The notes below the pieces were generated by a model. The model was not told the origin of the DNA. It saw only the letters and a program-made list of their open reading frames with translations, and searched no databases. 64,000 bases of DNA, from contig NC_081407.1 of NCBI RefSeq assembly GCF_030272615.1, positions 443,046,213-443,110,212 on the forward strand. The letters run 5' to 3'. The translations under genes were made by a program, and so were the position numbers. This document shows, in pieces, positions 34,301-45,773 of this stretch. Position 1 is the stretch's first letter, and every line of letters begins with the position of its first letter. Source of the DNA: Cryptomeria japonica (Eukaryota > Streptophyta > Pinopsida > Cupressales > Cupressaceae).

Positions 34301-35484
34301 GGAGATCTTGAAGAAGAAGTATATATTGAATAACCTGATGGATTTTCTTTGACAGATGACAATGATATGGTTTGCAGGTTAAGAAAAGCTTTGTATGGAT
34401 TGAAACAAGCCCCAAGAGCTTGGTATGCAAGGTTGGATAAATATCTTTTAAAGATTGGTTTTACTAAAGGAAATGTAGATAGCAATTTATATTACAAAGT
34501 AAGTAATGATGACATCTTGATTATTGAAGTATTTGTTGATGATATAATCTTTGGAGGAGAAGATGGATTATATAAGGAATTTTCTCTTAAAATGCAGCAA
34601 GAATTTGAAATGTCTATGATTGGAGTAATAAAATTCTTTTTAGGTTTGCAGATTTCACAGACTGTTAAAGGTATATTTTTGAGTCAATCCAAGTACTTGA
34701 AAGAATTACTAAAGAAATTTGGGATGGAGAACTCTAAACCGGTAAGCACACCTATGACTACAAATGACAAATTATCTCAAAGGGATGAATCTACACCTGT
34801 TAATCCAACTAGTACAGATCTATGATAGGAGGTTTACTGTATTTGACACAAACCAGACCTGATATCATGAATGCAGTATGTATTGTTTCTAGATTTCAAA
34901 GTAATCCTAGGGAAAATCATGAATCAGCAGTGAAAAGGATTTTCCGGTACTTACAAGGCATAACAAATCTTGGATTATGGTATCCTAGAGATGGAAATTT
35001 TGACCTATGTGCATACAAAGATGCAAATTGGGCAGGAGATGTGGATGATAGAAAGAGCACCATTGGAGGAGCATTCTTTCTTGGAAAGAGATTAGTTTCT
35101 TGGTTGAGTAAGAAACAGAGTTGTACATCTTTATCAACAGCAGAATCAGAATATGTTGCAGCAGCAACTAACTGTACACAGGTACTATGGCTTAAGCAAA
35201 TGTTGAAAGACATAAAGGTAAAGTGCAAGGAACCTATTACTATTTATTGTGATAACACTGGAGCAATTGATATATCTAAGAATCCAGTATTACATTCTAA
35301 AACAAAACATGTTTCTATCAAACTGAATTTTCTAAGGGAAAAAGTTGAAGAAAAGGAGATAAAACTGGTTTATGTGAACACTAAAGAACAGCTTGCAGAT
35401 ATTTTCACAAAACCTTTGCCTAAGGAGACTTTTGAATATCTCAGAGATCAGCTTGGAGTCATACCACCACCGGTAGAGACTTAG
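31334..35484 (+). pseudogene. C gag-pol polyprotein, four lesions
   Basis: The ATG at 31334 (57 bases after the LTR) opens gag with LDGTNYGIWNIRMETHL (UBN2 type). A frameshift near 31970 precedes zinc knuckle CFNCNKIGHMASRC (about 32152). Then protease IDSGCSHHMTGD (32450), pre-integrase zinc segment (LWHKRLCHVNF, CKECQFGKQ), integrase core Asp in LIHTDLCGP (33010), Asp in LRSDQRGE (33201) and Glu in GVVERKNRT (33309). RT follows (WIKAMEEELGQIEKNNTW, YGLKQAPRAWY, FVDD at 34532-34543) and RNase H (NWAGDVDDRKST, STAESEYVAA, YCDNTGAIDIS), ending at TAG after PPPVET. Other lesions: frameshift near 34110, TAA at 34331-34333 (likely former CAA), frameshift near 34820. All catalytic motifs are present. 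Confidence 0.92.
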
Positions 35485-35815
35485 ATAGTTGATGATTGTC
35501 ATCAACCGGCAGAATTAAAAAGACAAATCTTTTACTCCGGTATTTGATGAGGAAGCTACTTCTCAGGGGGAGTAGTTGGTATTTTGTATGAAATTGAATT
35601 TTTTAGCTTTGGCATTTGATGTCAAAGGGGGAGAGATATCTATGGAAAAACACATTATCTTTTTGGGGAGAGATTTTGAAAAACACAATTGAGGAAACTC
35701 ATGTTGCTCCCAGGGGGAGAGATTGTTGTTTAAGGGAGATTGTTTGGTTTTTGGTATTTAGCATTTCTGTTTTGGCACTTTGATGGTTTTTCCATCTTGT
35801 GTTGCCATCAATGCC
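35485..35815 (+). promoter_or_regulatory. C 3' untranslated region with repeated polypurine motifs
   Basis: Contains TCAGGGGGAGTAGTTGG (about 35563), GTCAAAGGGGGAGAGAT (about 35622) and CAGGGGGAGAGATTG (about 35711) before the real tract. Such arrays of polypurine copies are a known Sirevirus trait. The same arrangement occurs in A, B, D and E. Confidence 0.75.
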
Positions 35816-35827
35816 AAAGGGGGAGAT
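35816..35827 (+). promoter_or_regulatory. C polypurine tract
   Basis: AAAGGGGGAGAT directly before the 3' LTR, identical to B and (on its own strand) A. Confidence 0.92.
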
Positions 35828-36892
35828 TGTTGGTATTTTGGTATATTTTTGTCATTGATGTCAACACCTACTGAAAACAAGCACTTTGGATCCAGCAACA
35901 TTCACCGACAAGCAAGTAAATTGTGCAACAGTTACTGGTATATGGTCCACTGGCAGGATATAATGTTCACCGTCACCTGGAATGATATGGAAGACACTTG
36001 GTAATGTCGAAGACATCATGTGGACACTTTGTTTTGAAGAATTAATCATTGGTATATTCATATTTGCATATTTGCTTTTACCGGCAAATAGGTCTAGGTT
36101 ATCTAGGGTTACACCAGCAGGTTTATCTTTTCCAGATCAGCATGGCACGCCATGGAGATGATTTATTATTGTTGTAAATGCATTAAGCCGACATGTTTAA
36201 TCGGTTATTGCATCGGATATTTTATTGTATGTAAAATGTTTTTATTGTAATATCTTGTAGAGTCGACCTACTAAAATTGGTCTTAGGGTATGGTATAAAT
36301 GTAAGATCTTATTTGTAAGATCAAGTGTGGAATGTGAAAAAGAATTGTGTGAAGGTATATGTGAGATCAAGTAGAGGAATACACGAAGAAATCATTTGAA
36401 GGTGAAGTTAGGTTTTTGTAGAAGCATATCAGCATTACACCAGTACTGAATCCAGCATATGAAGATGCTATTTTGTGTAGTACATTCTTATTGGGTGTAA
36501 CCATCCAACTGTAGTCAGTGTGACTCCCATTTTGTGATTGAGCAATGAGCTCTAGGCTGTTGGCCTTTCTACATGTGCAGACCCCATTTATGTACACTTA
36601 CTATCTGCAATAGTATCATCTGATTGTGGGTAAGGTTTCCCACCGTGGTTTTTCCCCTTACAAGGTTTCCACGTACAAATATTGGTGTTATGTGTTGTGG
36701 ATGACTTTATGTTTATGTTTCATGCATTAATCCTTACCGGTATAGCAATTTACTGTTAACACTGTCTACCGGCATACTTAACTGGTTTACCGGTATTAAG
36801 CATTAAGTTGGTTAATTGGTTTTTGGTTTGAATTTATTAGACAACTGATTCAACACCCCCCCCCCCCTCTCAGTTGTCTCTGGGACCTAACA
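35828..36892 (+). repeat. C 3' LTR
   Basis: Partner of 30218-31277, differing by scattered substitutions and a longer C run near 36855-36867. Ends GACCTAACA followed by AAGTG. Confidence 0.93.
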
Positions 36893-38891
36893 AAGTGTCG
36901 CTCGAGTTTTAAAACCCGAACTAAAACTTGCATCACATAGATGTAAGGATGTAGTGTGGGGAAAATTATTTGTCCTATAGCTTACTATTTCGGTTAGAAT
37001 GCTCCAATTATCACCTATTTTTTCCCAATTATCAACAATCAATTCAATTCACACTAGGAAGGAGAAATCCCCTATCAAAGGAGGTTAAAATATAATCAGA
37101 ATCTCAGTCTTTTGAGGCCAGATCTATGAGATTCCCTTTCCTCCCTAATGTAATGGCAAATTAGGTCATTTAGTGGTTTTATTATCTAAAATTAACCCTA
37201 ACCCTAATTTTACAACCATTACATGTGTATGTATATATTAACTCCAATAAATTATTATCTATAAAATTATGTAATTTCCCCTTATAGGTTTTCTTTAAAT
37301 GAAACCCTACATTCACAATTACATTAAATTAGGGTAAAAGAAATGACTTACAAATAATTATTTCCTCATTATTCTCTTAAATATAAATCTAATGATATTG
37401 TTAGAGTTACTAAACATATCTATGATGTTACTATCTATTATCAAGTATAGTGTAAGCATGGAGGTAAGGGCATGATAGGTTTGACCAAGCTAACCCATAC
37501 TAAACCCAAGAGTCGGACTTTGACATCCACCCAAGGTATACTACTTAGTGGGTACTTGTCTTGCTTCCCTATACATGCCTCATCCCTTATACTTAATAAC
37601 TCATCATGGTAGGAATAAGGCAAAGATTGTAGCAAGGTCCTCAATTTGTTCAATCTAAGCCCAAGAGCATGACTTTGACCCTTTTGGCCTCAGTGGTAGG
37701 ACTTTGACATCCACCCAAGGTATACTACTTAGATGGAAACCTTGTACCCTTTTACTTACCTCTCCCCCTTCCATTCATGAAGAGATTCAACATTTTCATA
37801 TAATGTAAAGTGTATTAAAGATGTTTCCCTATCTAATATTGACATATATATTGTGATTAATATTGGTGTTTAGATTCTTGTTCATCCAATTAATGTGATA
37901 TTAATAATGCAAAGATATATTACTTTACAATTATTATTTTTAATAGATTATGGCTAGACTCTATTTATAATCTTATAGCCTTAATTAGATCTTTATTGCT
38001 TTCAGAATAATAGGAGAATTATGATCAGACCTAGACACTTTATTACTGAGCCCATATTCTTTGATAGGTTAAGGTTGATTCAGTATTTTTGTGTGGAAAG
38101 AGGTGCTACAAAATTATTATTTACTTAACAAGGTATTCCCCTTATACCTATGGCCTTTTTGTTTGCTAGCTAATTGCAGACATATTCCTTCAATGTGTAA
38201 GTTGAATGCCTTCCAATATCTAATAGCACCATGCCTTCTTCTTTTGATATCATCTCCCCCTTCTATTGTGGTAGAACCACAACCCCTTAATCATTATCGT
38301 GTCTCTTACTTAGATCGCACCTCGATAGATTATTTGACTAGTGCATTTTCGATGAGTGATAATGTTGCCTTGTTAAATATTACAAATAATTAATTAATTA
38401 ACAATTGCTATAGCTAGTCAATTAATGATTGTATTGCTAGTTAATATTAGATAAATTATAATTTGCAATGATTATGTTCTATTTGTAAGATAAATTAGAT
38501 AATATTTACTTGACAATGGTTATGTTCTATTTGTAAGATAAATTAAGAAAGATAAATTTTTAGAAACTTCAGTATCATTATAGTACTAAAAATTTAATGC
38601 ATATGATCAAATGGATGGGACATGATACATTATTTTTTTAAATTATAGACGCATGCACACACACACAAAGATCAATGAGCCATAATGTTTTTGTTGCTCT
38701 CAAGTTTAAAGAGAAGGAACTAAGAAGTGGTGACCATTGATCTAGTTGTCTCAACAAATCTATCTTTATATATATGCATATATATTAACTCCAAAAATTG
38801 TTATTTATAACACATTTTTTAAAAATTACACACACGTGAAAGAAAAATAAAATTAACGCATTTTTTCTCTCGCACACACCACTTCATATTT
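36893..38891. other. Non-coding AT-rich stretch with a 34-bp direct repeat
   Basis: No supported gene. The 49-bp palindromic repeat resumes at 36903. A 34-base segment (GACTTTGACATCCACCCAAG...) occurs at 37516-37549 and 37700-37733 inside a larger imperfect duplication. A short CCCTAACCCTAA at 37197 is too short to be telomeric. The remainder is A/T-rich with no protein-like frames. Confidence 0.5.
37516..37733. repeat. Imperfect internal duplication with exact 34-bp cores
   Basis: Both cores read GACTTTGACATCCACCCAAG and continue GTATACTACTTAG; flanks CCCAAGAGTCG and CCCAAGAGCAT are also related. Period about 184 bases. Confidence 0.7.
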
Positions 38892-40510
38892 AAACATATT
38901 TACAATTTTCAAAATAAACTTTAAAGTAATAATCAATGCAAGTTTGGTATGTGAGTTTCATTACCTTTCTAAAACCCACCCAAATACATTCCTCATTAGT
39001 ATACATTTGATCATATCATAGTAATGGTAACACATAAAAATGACTAATCCTTTACTTTTATAAAATTGAAATACGATGAAAAATACTTCAAATATACCTT
39101 CCCATTGAACTCGGAGCAACTTAAAAACTTATTAAATTGAAAAAAAGAAGTGAATATACAAATGATGGCATTTACAACATAACAAAATACTTTATATAAG
39201 CTCAAAGACATTAACGAGTATATCATAACAAGAACTCTATATAAGCTCAAAGACAATAATACCATCCAAGCTATAAAAAAAAAAGCTTCAAAATGAACAA
39301 GCTTAATAGCTAACAAGAGGAAGTTACTTACCAACCATATGACACACACAAAGCTATATCAATCCTTGAGCTAGGATAATACACAAGGAATCAAGTTTTC
39401 AAATAACACACTTGTAACCAATCAGCCAACACACAAAAATACCACAAAGAGGGTGATTTTCACACATGAATCAACTCTTTGATTCTTTACAATAAGGGAA
39501 TCAAGATGGATCTTCATCCTTTAAGAGTTTTTTATATTTGGATTCCCAAACCTATTTAGAACAATAGTTATTTGGGCCTTTGACCTAGCAACATTTCCAT
39601 AAATATTTTCACATATTATCACAATAAATAAATCTTCTATAACAATTTCTCATCAAAATCAAGCTACCTAACACATCTACTTATCACTTATCACTTTATG
39701 AGATAATATCAATAAATTATTTCTCTAGCTAGAACAAAATACATATTAAGGAATGTGCATCTAAGGATCTGCATGTCTCTCTTAATCTCTAATACATAAC
39801 TTGTCCTTAAAGTAGAGTGAGGGACAAAGCTAAAGGAGAACACATTGATACAACACACACAAAACAAAAAGAACAAAGAATTGTTCTTAACACTCTCCTT
39901 CACCATAGAAAAACACTTAGAATATAAAACATAGAATTGTTCTTAACACTCTCCTTCACCATAGAAAAACACTTAGACTATAAAACATGTATAACACTAT
40001 GATTTTGGTAGACTTTCAATACACCCAAACAAAGTTCATTTAAGCACAACAATAAGATATTTAACAAATTCGTACATAAAAAATAAAAGGAAAATAACGA
40101 AAAGGTGCAAAAACATTTCCTCCTTACATAGGTATATCCCTCCACACTCAAAAATGAAATGAAAAGATTTAAACCTACAAAATTCAAAGGAGATGGTTTT
40201 GAAAGGAATATCATGTCACTCCCGTCTACCCAATAGGATGGAGCCACATGATACCTCACTCACCGATGCAATCAATCACTTACTGAAATTAAATGAAACC
40301 CATACTTCTCATGTAAATCTAAATGGACACTCCATGTTCGAGCATGATGAAATGGATTAAACTCCACTTTTCCTTCTCATTAATATGTAAGAGTTGACTT
40401 GGAAACCTTGCTCAAGTCATCCATATTCTAATTAAATGAAAACTCTTCTCTCAAGAGTCCCAAATATACCAAAAAACTCTTTAGAGACTCAAATGGACAC
40501 GTCTATTCTA
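38892..40510 (+). repeat. Dispersed repeat, copy 1
   Basis: Diverged but collinear with 59878-61335 in the same orientation. Shared landmarks include TTAACATATTTACAA-like start, CATTACCTTTCTAAAA, ATTTGATCAT, TAATCCTTTA or CAATCCTTTA, ACACAAGGAATCAAGTTTTC, TTTGATTCTT, CCACCCAATAGGATAGA or its variant, and GTCATCCATATTCTAA. No coding capacity, PBS or terminal structure is visible. Unclassified, possibly a non-autonomous transposon or a segmental duplicate. Confidence 0.65.
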
Positions 40511-40734
40511 GCTCCAAAAGGGACCTATCGTACCAATGACATGCATACCATGCCAATTTTCCGCAGCGGTTGGACCCATGGTATGTGACATGGAGTTGTT
40601 TTGGACGACTCGCCGGTTTCAATCGTTGAGCCCCACACAAAATTATGTGGACATGTCAGAGGAAGTCTGCGGCTTGCTTAGTGGTTAGCGGCGATATTTT
40701 GTGCATAACACGCACATTAAAAGCCAGAAAAAAA

Positions 40735-40895
40735 ACAACCGTCGGCGACTGAAGAAACCGCGTTCGGACGACATACCAACGGGAAAAAGAGGGTGTGGGC
40801 TTAAAAAAAAGCCATAAAATTAAAAAAAACTGCCGACGATTTAAGAAACCGCGTTTGGACGGCATATCGGTGGGAAAAAGAGGGTGCCGCTTTCA
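40735..40895. repeat. Two 91-bp units preceding the satellite
   Basis: GAAACCGCGTT recurs at 40754 and 40845, each followed by a CGGACGACATACC-like or TGGACGGCATATC-like segment and GGGAAAAAGAGGGTG. GC content is clearly higher than the surroundings. Confidence 0.7.
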
Positions 40896-41700
40896 AAAAT
40901 GAAATAGTCATTTCACGGGGCAAAAGGAAATGGCGGCCACGTAGTCTGCAAATCAGTGAAAGTGACTAACACGCCATGTTAGTTGAATTCATCATTTTGC
41001 GAGGCAAAAGGAAATGGCAGCCATGCAGTCCGTGAATCAGTGAAAGCGACTAACTTGCCATGTTAGTCGAATTCATCGTTTCATGGTCCAAAAGGAAATG
41101 GCCGCCACGCAGTCCACGAATTAGCAAAAGCGACTAACACGCCTTGTTAGTCAACTTCACCATTTCGTGGGCCAAAAGGAAATGGCAGCCACACAGTCCG
41201 CAAATCAATGAATTAGACTAACATGGTGTGTTAGTCACTTTCGCCATTTCGTGAGGCCTAAGAAAAAGGCGGCCACGCAGCCTGCGAATCAGCGAAGCCG
41301 CATAACACGCCATGTTAGTCGCTTTCGCTATTTCACGAGGCCATAGAAAAAGGTGACCACACAGCCTGTGAATTAGTGAAGCAGCATAAGAAAATGTCGA
41401 CCACGCAGTCCACGAAACAGTGAAGGCGCATAATACGCCATGTTAGTCTAATTCATCATTTCACGAGACGAAACAAAATCTCAACCAGGCTGTCCACGAA
41501 TCAGCGAAGGCGCATAATATGTCATGTTAGTCTAATTCGCCATTTCAGGAGGCGAAAGAAAAAGGCGGACACATAGTCTGCAAATCAGCGAAGGCGCATA
41601 ACATGCTATGTTAGATGCTTTCACAGTTTCATGAGGCCAAAGAAAATGCTGGCCACGCAAGTGGCGAATCAGCGAAGGCGCATAACACGCCATGCTAGAG
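40890..41700. repeat. 84-bp tandem satellite, about nine copies
   Basis: The landmark GCCATGTTAGTC (or variants) starts at 40973, 41057, 41141, 41225, 41309, 41437, 41521, 41605 and 41689: 84 bases apart each time except one 128-base gap that contains a partial unit. Each unit runs CATTTCGTGAGGC, AAAAGGAAATGGC, CCACGCAGTCC, CGAATCAGCGAA. It is CpG-rich compared with neighbouring DNA. No function is evident. Confidence 0.92.
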
Positions 41701-41715
41701 CCAACACAGACCTTT

Positions 41716-41822
41716 CGTAAGTGATCGACAACGCAACTTAAAAATTTCATAAGTGATCGACAATGCAACTTAAAAATTTCATAAGTGATCGACAACGCAA
41801 CTTAAAAAATTTCATAAGTGAT
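41716..41822. repeat. 32/33-bp tandem repeat, three copies
   Basis: Units start at 41716, 41748 and 41780 with GTAAGTGATCGACAACGCAA or ATAAGTGATCGACAATGCAA, each ending in an A run and TTTC; a fourth partial unit starts at 41813. Confidence 0.9.
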
Positions 41823-42079
41823 AACCCTATTTTCAGCTCCAAATTCTCATTCGAGGATGGAAATTCGCGAGTCAGGGTCAGCGGCAGAATTTGGGGACAA
41901 AATTCGGTGGAAACTTGCAAGTATATAGTCTCTCCCTTAACCTGATATTTGTAGACACCATTTACAAATTATATTAAGATCATGGTGTGCTTTTCTTGAT
42001 TGGCGAGGCTTCGTGAAAAGTGTTTTATTTGCTGAGTAGGACCCAATACTTGAAAAGACAATTATAGCCAACCAAACTA

Positions 42080-42127
42080 AATACCATCATGCTACCATCA
42101 ACCCTATCTACCCTAAACAATGTTCCA

Positions 42128-42134
<7 letters not shown>
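42080..42134. repeat. 55-bp segment shared with the B target locus
   Basis: CAACCCTATCTACCCTAAAC and its flanks (ACCATCATGCTACC, AATGTTCCATCAATCTT) recur at 47379-47430 just left of element B. At both places this segment adjoins CT- or GA-rich low-complexity DNA. Confidence 0.8.
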
Positions 42135-42190
<56 letters not shown>

Positions 42191-42326
42191 TCTCCCATTC
42201 TTTTTCTCTAAAGTCTCTCTCCCTCTCTGCCTCTATCTCTCTATCTCACTCTCCTCCTCTGTCATCTCTCTATCTCACTCTCCTCCTCTGTCATCTCTCT
42301 CTCTCTAAAGTCTCTCCCTCTCATCT

Positions 42327-42359
<33 letters not shown>

Positions 42360-42558
42360 AAAGTCTCTCCCTCTCATCTTCTCTCTATCTCACTCTCCCC
42401 TTCTCTCAGATGTATCTCTCTTATTCTCTCCCTCTCTCTCCTCCCCCTCCCTCTCTCCCTTTCTCATTATCTCTCTTTCTCACTCTCTCCCTCTCTCCCT
42501 CTCTTCGCACCTCTCTCTCTCTATTCTCTTGTACTCTCCTTCCATCCCTCCTCCCTCT
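42132..42558. repeat. Pyrimidine-rich (CT)n tract
   Basis: A perfect CT run at about 42136-42186, then degenerate CTCTCCCTCT sequence with short duplications such as CATCTCTCTATCTCACTCTC. Nearly all purines lie on the minus strand. Confidence 0.95.
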
Positions 42559-43955
42559 CACTTAGGACACCATACGACCCTTTAGGACACCATACAACCC
42601 CTAACAACACCATATGGTGTCCTAAGGGGTCATAGGACAACATAAGACACATATTGACACTATATGGTGTCCTAAGGGGTCATAGGACACCATATGACCC
42701 TTAGGACACAATATGACCCCTAACGACATCTAAGGGGTCATAGGACACTATATGATCCCTTAGTACACCATAAGACCTATAATGACACCAAATAGTGTCC
42801 TAAGGGGTCATAGAACACCATATGACCCTTTAGGACACCATATGGTGTCTTGAGGGGTCATGGTGTCTTGAGGGGTCATATGATATGGTGTCGTTATGGG
42901 TTGTATGGTGTCTTAAGGGGTCATATGGTGTCGTTATGGGTCGTATGGTGTCCTAAGGGGTCATAGAACACCATATGACCCCTTAGGACACTATACGACC
43001 CATAACGACACCATATGGAGTCCAAAGGGGTCATATGGTGTCCTAAAGGATCATAGAACACCATATGACCCCTTAGGACACCATATGACCCATAACGACA
43101 CCTAAGGGGTCATATAGAGTCCTAAGGGGACATAAGACACCATCTGACCCCTTAGTACACCATACGACCCATAACAACACGAAATGGTGTGCTAAGGGAT
43201 CATAGAACACCATATGACCTCTTAGGACACTTTACAACTCATAACGACACCATATGGAGTCCTAAGGGGTCATATGGTGTGCTAAGGGGTCATAGGAGAT
43301 CATATGACCCTAATGATACATAAGGGGTCATATGGTGTCTGAAGGGCTCACATGACACCATATGAACCCTTAAGACACCATACGAACCATAACAACACCA
43401 TATGGTTTCCTTGCGGGTCATATGGTCTCCTAAGAGGTCATAGAACACCATATGACCCTTTAGGACACCATATAATGACACCAAATGGTGTACTAATGGG
43501 TTCTATGGTTTCCTAAGGGGTCATAGAACACCATATGACCTCTTAGGACACCATATGACCCATAAAGACACCATATGGAGTCCTAAGGGGTCATATGATG
43601 TCCTAAGGGTTCATATGACACCTTATGACCTTTGAGGACACCATACGACCCCTAACGACACCACATGGTGTCCTAAGGGGTCATAGGACCCCATATGACC
43701 CCTTAGGACACCATATGACACATAACAACACGATTTGGTGTCCTAAGGGGTCATAAGACACCATCTGTCCCCTTAGGACACAATATGACCCCTAACAACA
43801 AAAAAGGGCTATATGGTGTACTAAGAGATCATAGAACACCATATGACCCCTTAGGACACAATACGACCAATAACGACACCATATGGTGTCCTTAGGAGTC
43901 ATATGGTGTCCCGAGGGGTCGTAGAACACCATATGACCCCTTAGGATACCATATG
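42559..43955. repeat. Palindromic tandem array (ATATGGTGTCCT hairpins), about 1.4 kb
   Basis: Dozens of copies of GGACACCATATGACC and its reverse complement GGTCATATGGTGTCC alternate, with CCCATAACGACACC linkers every 60-75 bases or a multiple. At 42662-42695 the arms ATATGGTGTCCT and AGGACACCATAT are perfect around a 10-base loop AAGGGGTCAT. The array is flanked on both sides by CT tracts. It has no coding potential. Confidence 0.9.
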
Positions 43956-44324
43956 GTCTCTATCTCTTTCCCTCTAACTCTTTTTTACCTCTCTCCCTCG
44001 CAACCCCCTTCTCCCTCTCACCCTCTATCTCTATCTCTCTCACTCCCCCTCCCTGAGGTGTCTCTCTCTCATTATCTCCCTCACTCTCTCTCTCTATCTC
44101 TCTCTCCATCTCTCCCTACCCCTCCCTTTCCCTTTCTCTATCTCTCTCTCCCTCTCTCTTAGGTGTCTCTCTCCCATTCTTTCCATTCTCTCCATTCTTT
44201 CCCTCTCTTCCTCCCTCCTCATCCGTCTCTCTCTCCCCACTCTCCCTCTATTTCCTCTCTCACTCTCTCTCACTCTCACTCCTCTCTCCCTCTCTCCCTC
44301 TCTCTTAAGTGTATCTCTCCCATT

Positions 44325-44384
<60 letters not shown>

Positions 44385-44419
44385 GTGTCTCTCCCTACCC
44401 TTCTCTCTTTGTTTTCTCA

Positions 44420-44497
<78 letters not shown>

Positions 44498-44565
44498 CCT
44501 TTTTTTTCCCTCTTTCCCTCTCTCCCTCCCCCATCCTGTATCTTCCCTCTCCCTCTCTCCCTCTC
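43956..44565. repeat. Second pyrimidine-rich (CT)n tract
   Basis: Degenerate CTCTCCCTC sequence with two long perfect CT runs (about 44332-44382 and 44423-44492). Open frames here are Ser/Leu repeats of the microsatellite. Confidence 0.95.
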
Positions 44566-44646
44566 CTAAGGGGTTATATGGTTTACTAAGGGATCATAGA
44601 ACACCATATGACCCTTTAGGACACCATACGACCCCTAACGACCATA
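44566..44646. repeat. Residual units of the palindromic array
   Basis: CTAAGGGGTTATATGG and GAACACCATATGACCC reappear after the CT tract, so the tract interrupts or expanded within the array. Confidence 0.85.
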
Positions 44647-45470
44647 TTTCTATTATAACTTTTCTAGTACATAATTCATTAAAGTGCTTGATTGAACATA
44701 TTTTAAGTATCAGTATTAATTTTGATTGAATTCATCAAGTTCTTATTCTTCTATGTGGACTTTCTCTAGCTAGTATTTTCCTTACCAAAATTAATAGGAT
44801 AACAATGTTATTCTATTCACTTTTCAAGCTCACCATATACTACTCAAAACAAACATCTAAACCTAATTGGAAATATAATATACCATCCTAATAATGTGGG
44901 ATTATGTTATTCATTTTCCTTAGTAATAATTTACAAAGCTATCTAGAAACATGGCATTCCTTGCATAAACACCCCATATTTCCAAAAAGAATGATGAATC
45001 CCAAGTTATTTCTACTCAAATTTATTGTCAAATGTTATCTTATATTTAAATGTTCTAGTTTTCCTTGGTTCTTGATGAGTCAATTAGATTGTGAGATCTA
45101 AATTTTATAATTATTTTGATATAAGGCATTAGTTTTGTGGTAACAAAGTTTGACTTGGGTCCTCATTATCCTCCTCTTGTTTGTGTTTTCTTTCTTAGCT
45201 AATCCCTAAGTTACTATCGTTAGAATTCTTGATTTGAGTGTTTAATTAGACTTTTTTATGTTATGTTACTATCATTCTATATTGTTGTAAATTGTAATCC
45301 TTTACAAGATTCACACTCTATTTGGGTCCCTACTTTAGTATGCCTTCTCTTGGATCATTTTAAGCATATTTGGGACATATCCTTGTTACAAGTGTGGTTT
45401 CCATTATAAGGTACAATATTGATGGTACATAGTTTAGGGAACATAGGGTTGAGGGTAGTGATCGTATTGA

Positions 45471-45474
<4 letters not shown>
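44647..45474. other. AT-rich non-coding stretch
   Basis: No gene, repeat structure or regulatory signal that I can support. Confidence 0.5.
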
Positions 45475-45518
<44 letters not shown>

Positions 45519-45768
45519 CTTTAACTTCTCCATCATTTCCTTCTCTTTCTCCCTCACCTATCTACCTCTCTAGGTATCTCACTCCATGTATACCTCTCCC
45601 TCTCCCCCTCCCTATCCCTCTCTTTCTCTTTGCTCTCTCTCCCTCCTCTTCTCTCTCATTCTCCTAATTCATCAACTCTCCTCTTCTATCCCCCTTTATC
45701 TATCTCACCCCTCTCTTCCCATCTAGCTATCTAACCTCTCTCTCGCCCTCTACGTATCTTTGCAAGGG
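45475..45768. repeat. Third (CT)n tract
   Basis: A perfect CT run at 45475-45514 followed by degenerate CTCTCCC sequence, ending just before solo LTR H. Confidence 0.9.
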
Positions 45769-45773
45769 GAAAC

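Larger units (their letters stand above)
30218..36892 (+). mobile_element. Element C: near-intact Sirevirus-like Copia retrotransposon
   Basis: Paired 1.06-kb LTRs bounded by TG...CA, perfect AAGTG duplications, PBS and polypurine tract, and complete Copia gag-pol with only about four lesions. Upstream of the 3' LTR there are at least three extra polypurine copies (near 35560, 35625 and 35710), a trait described for Sireviruses. A hand count of the first 215 LTR bases gives about eight differences between the two LTRs, so it is young relative to D and E. A close active relative would be the natural enzyme source for elements A and B, which share its cis signals. Confidence 0.93.

Noticed and set aside
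37197..37208. Telomere-like CCCTAACCCTAA
   Set aside because: Fewer than three units and no array; expected by chance in AT-rich DNA.
40890..41700. Regular repeats as a CRISPR array
   Set aside because: The 84-bp units are contiguous tandem copies without unique spacers and the context is a plant genome.
42120..44729. Ser/Leu-rich open frames that could look like SR-type proteins
   Set aside because: They are direct translations of CT microsatellites with no start context or non-repeat sequence.
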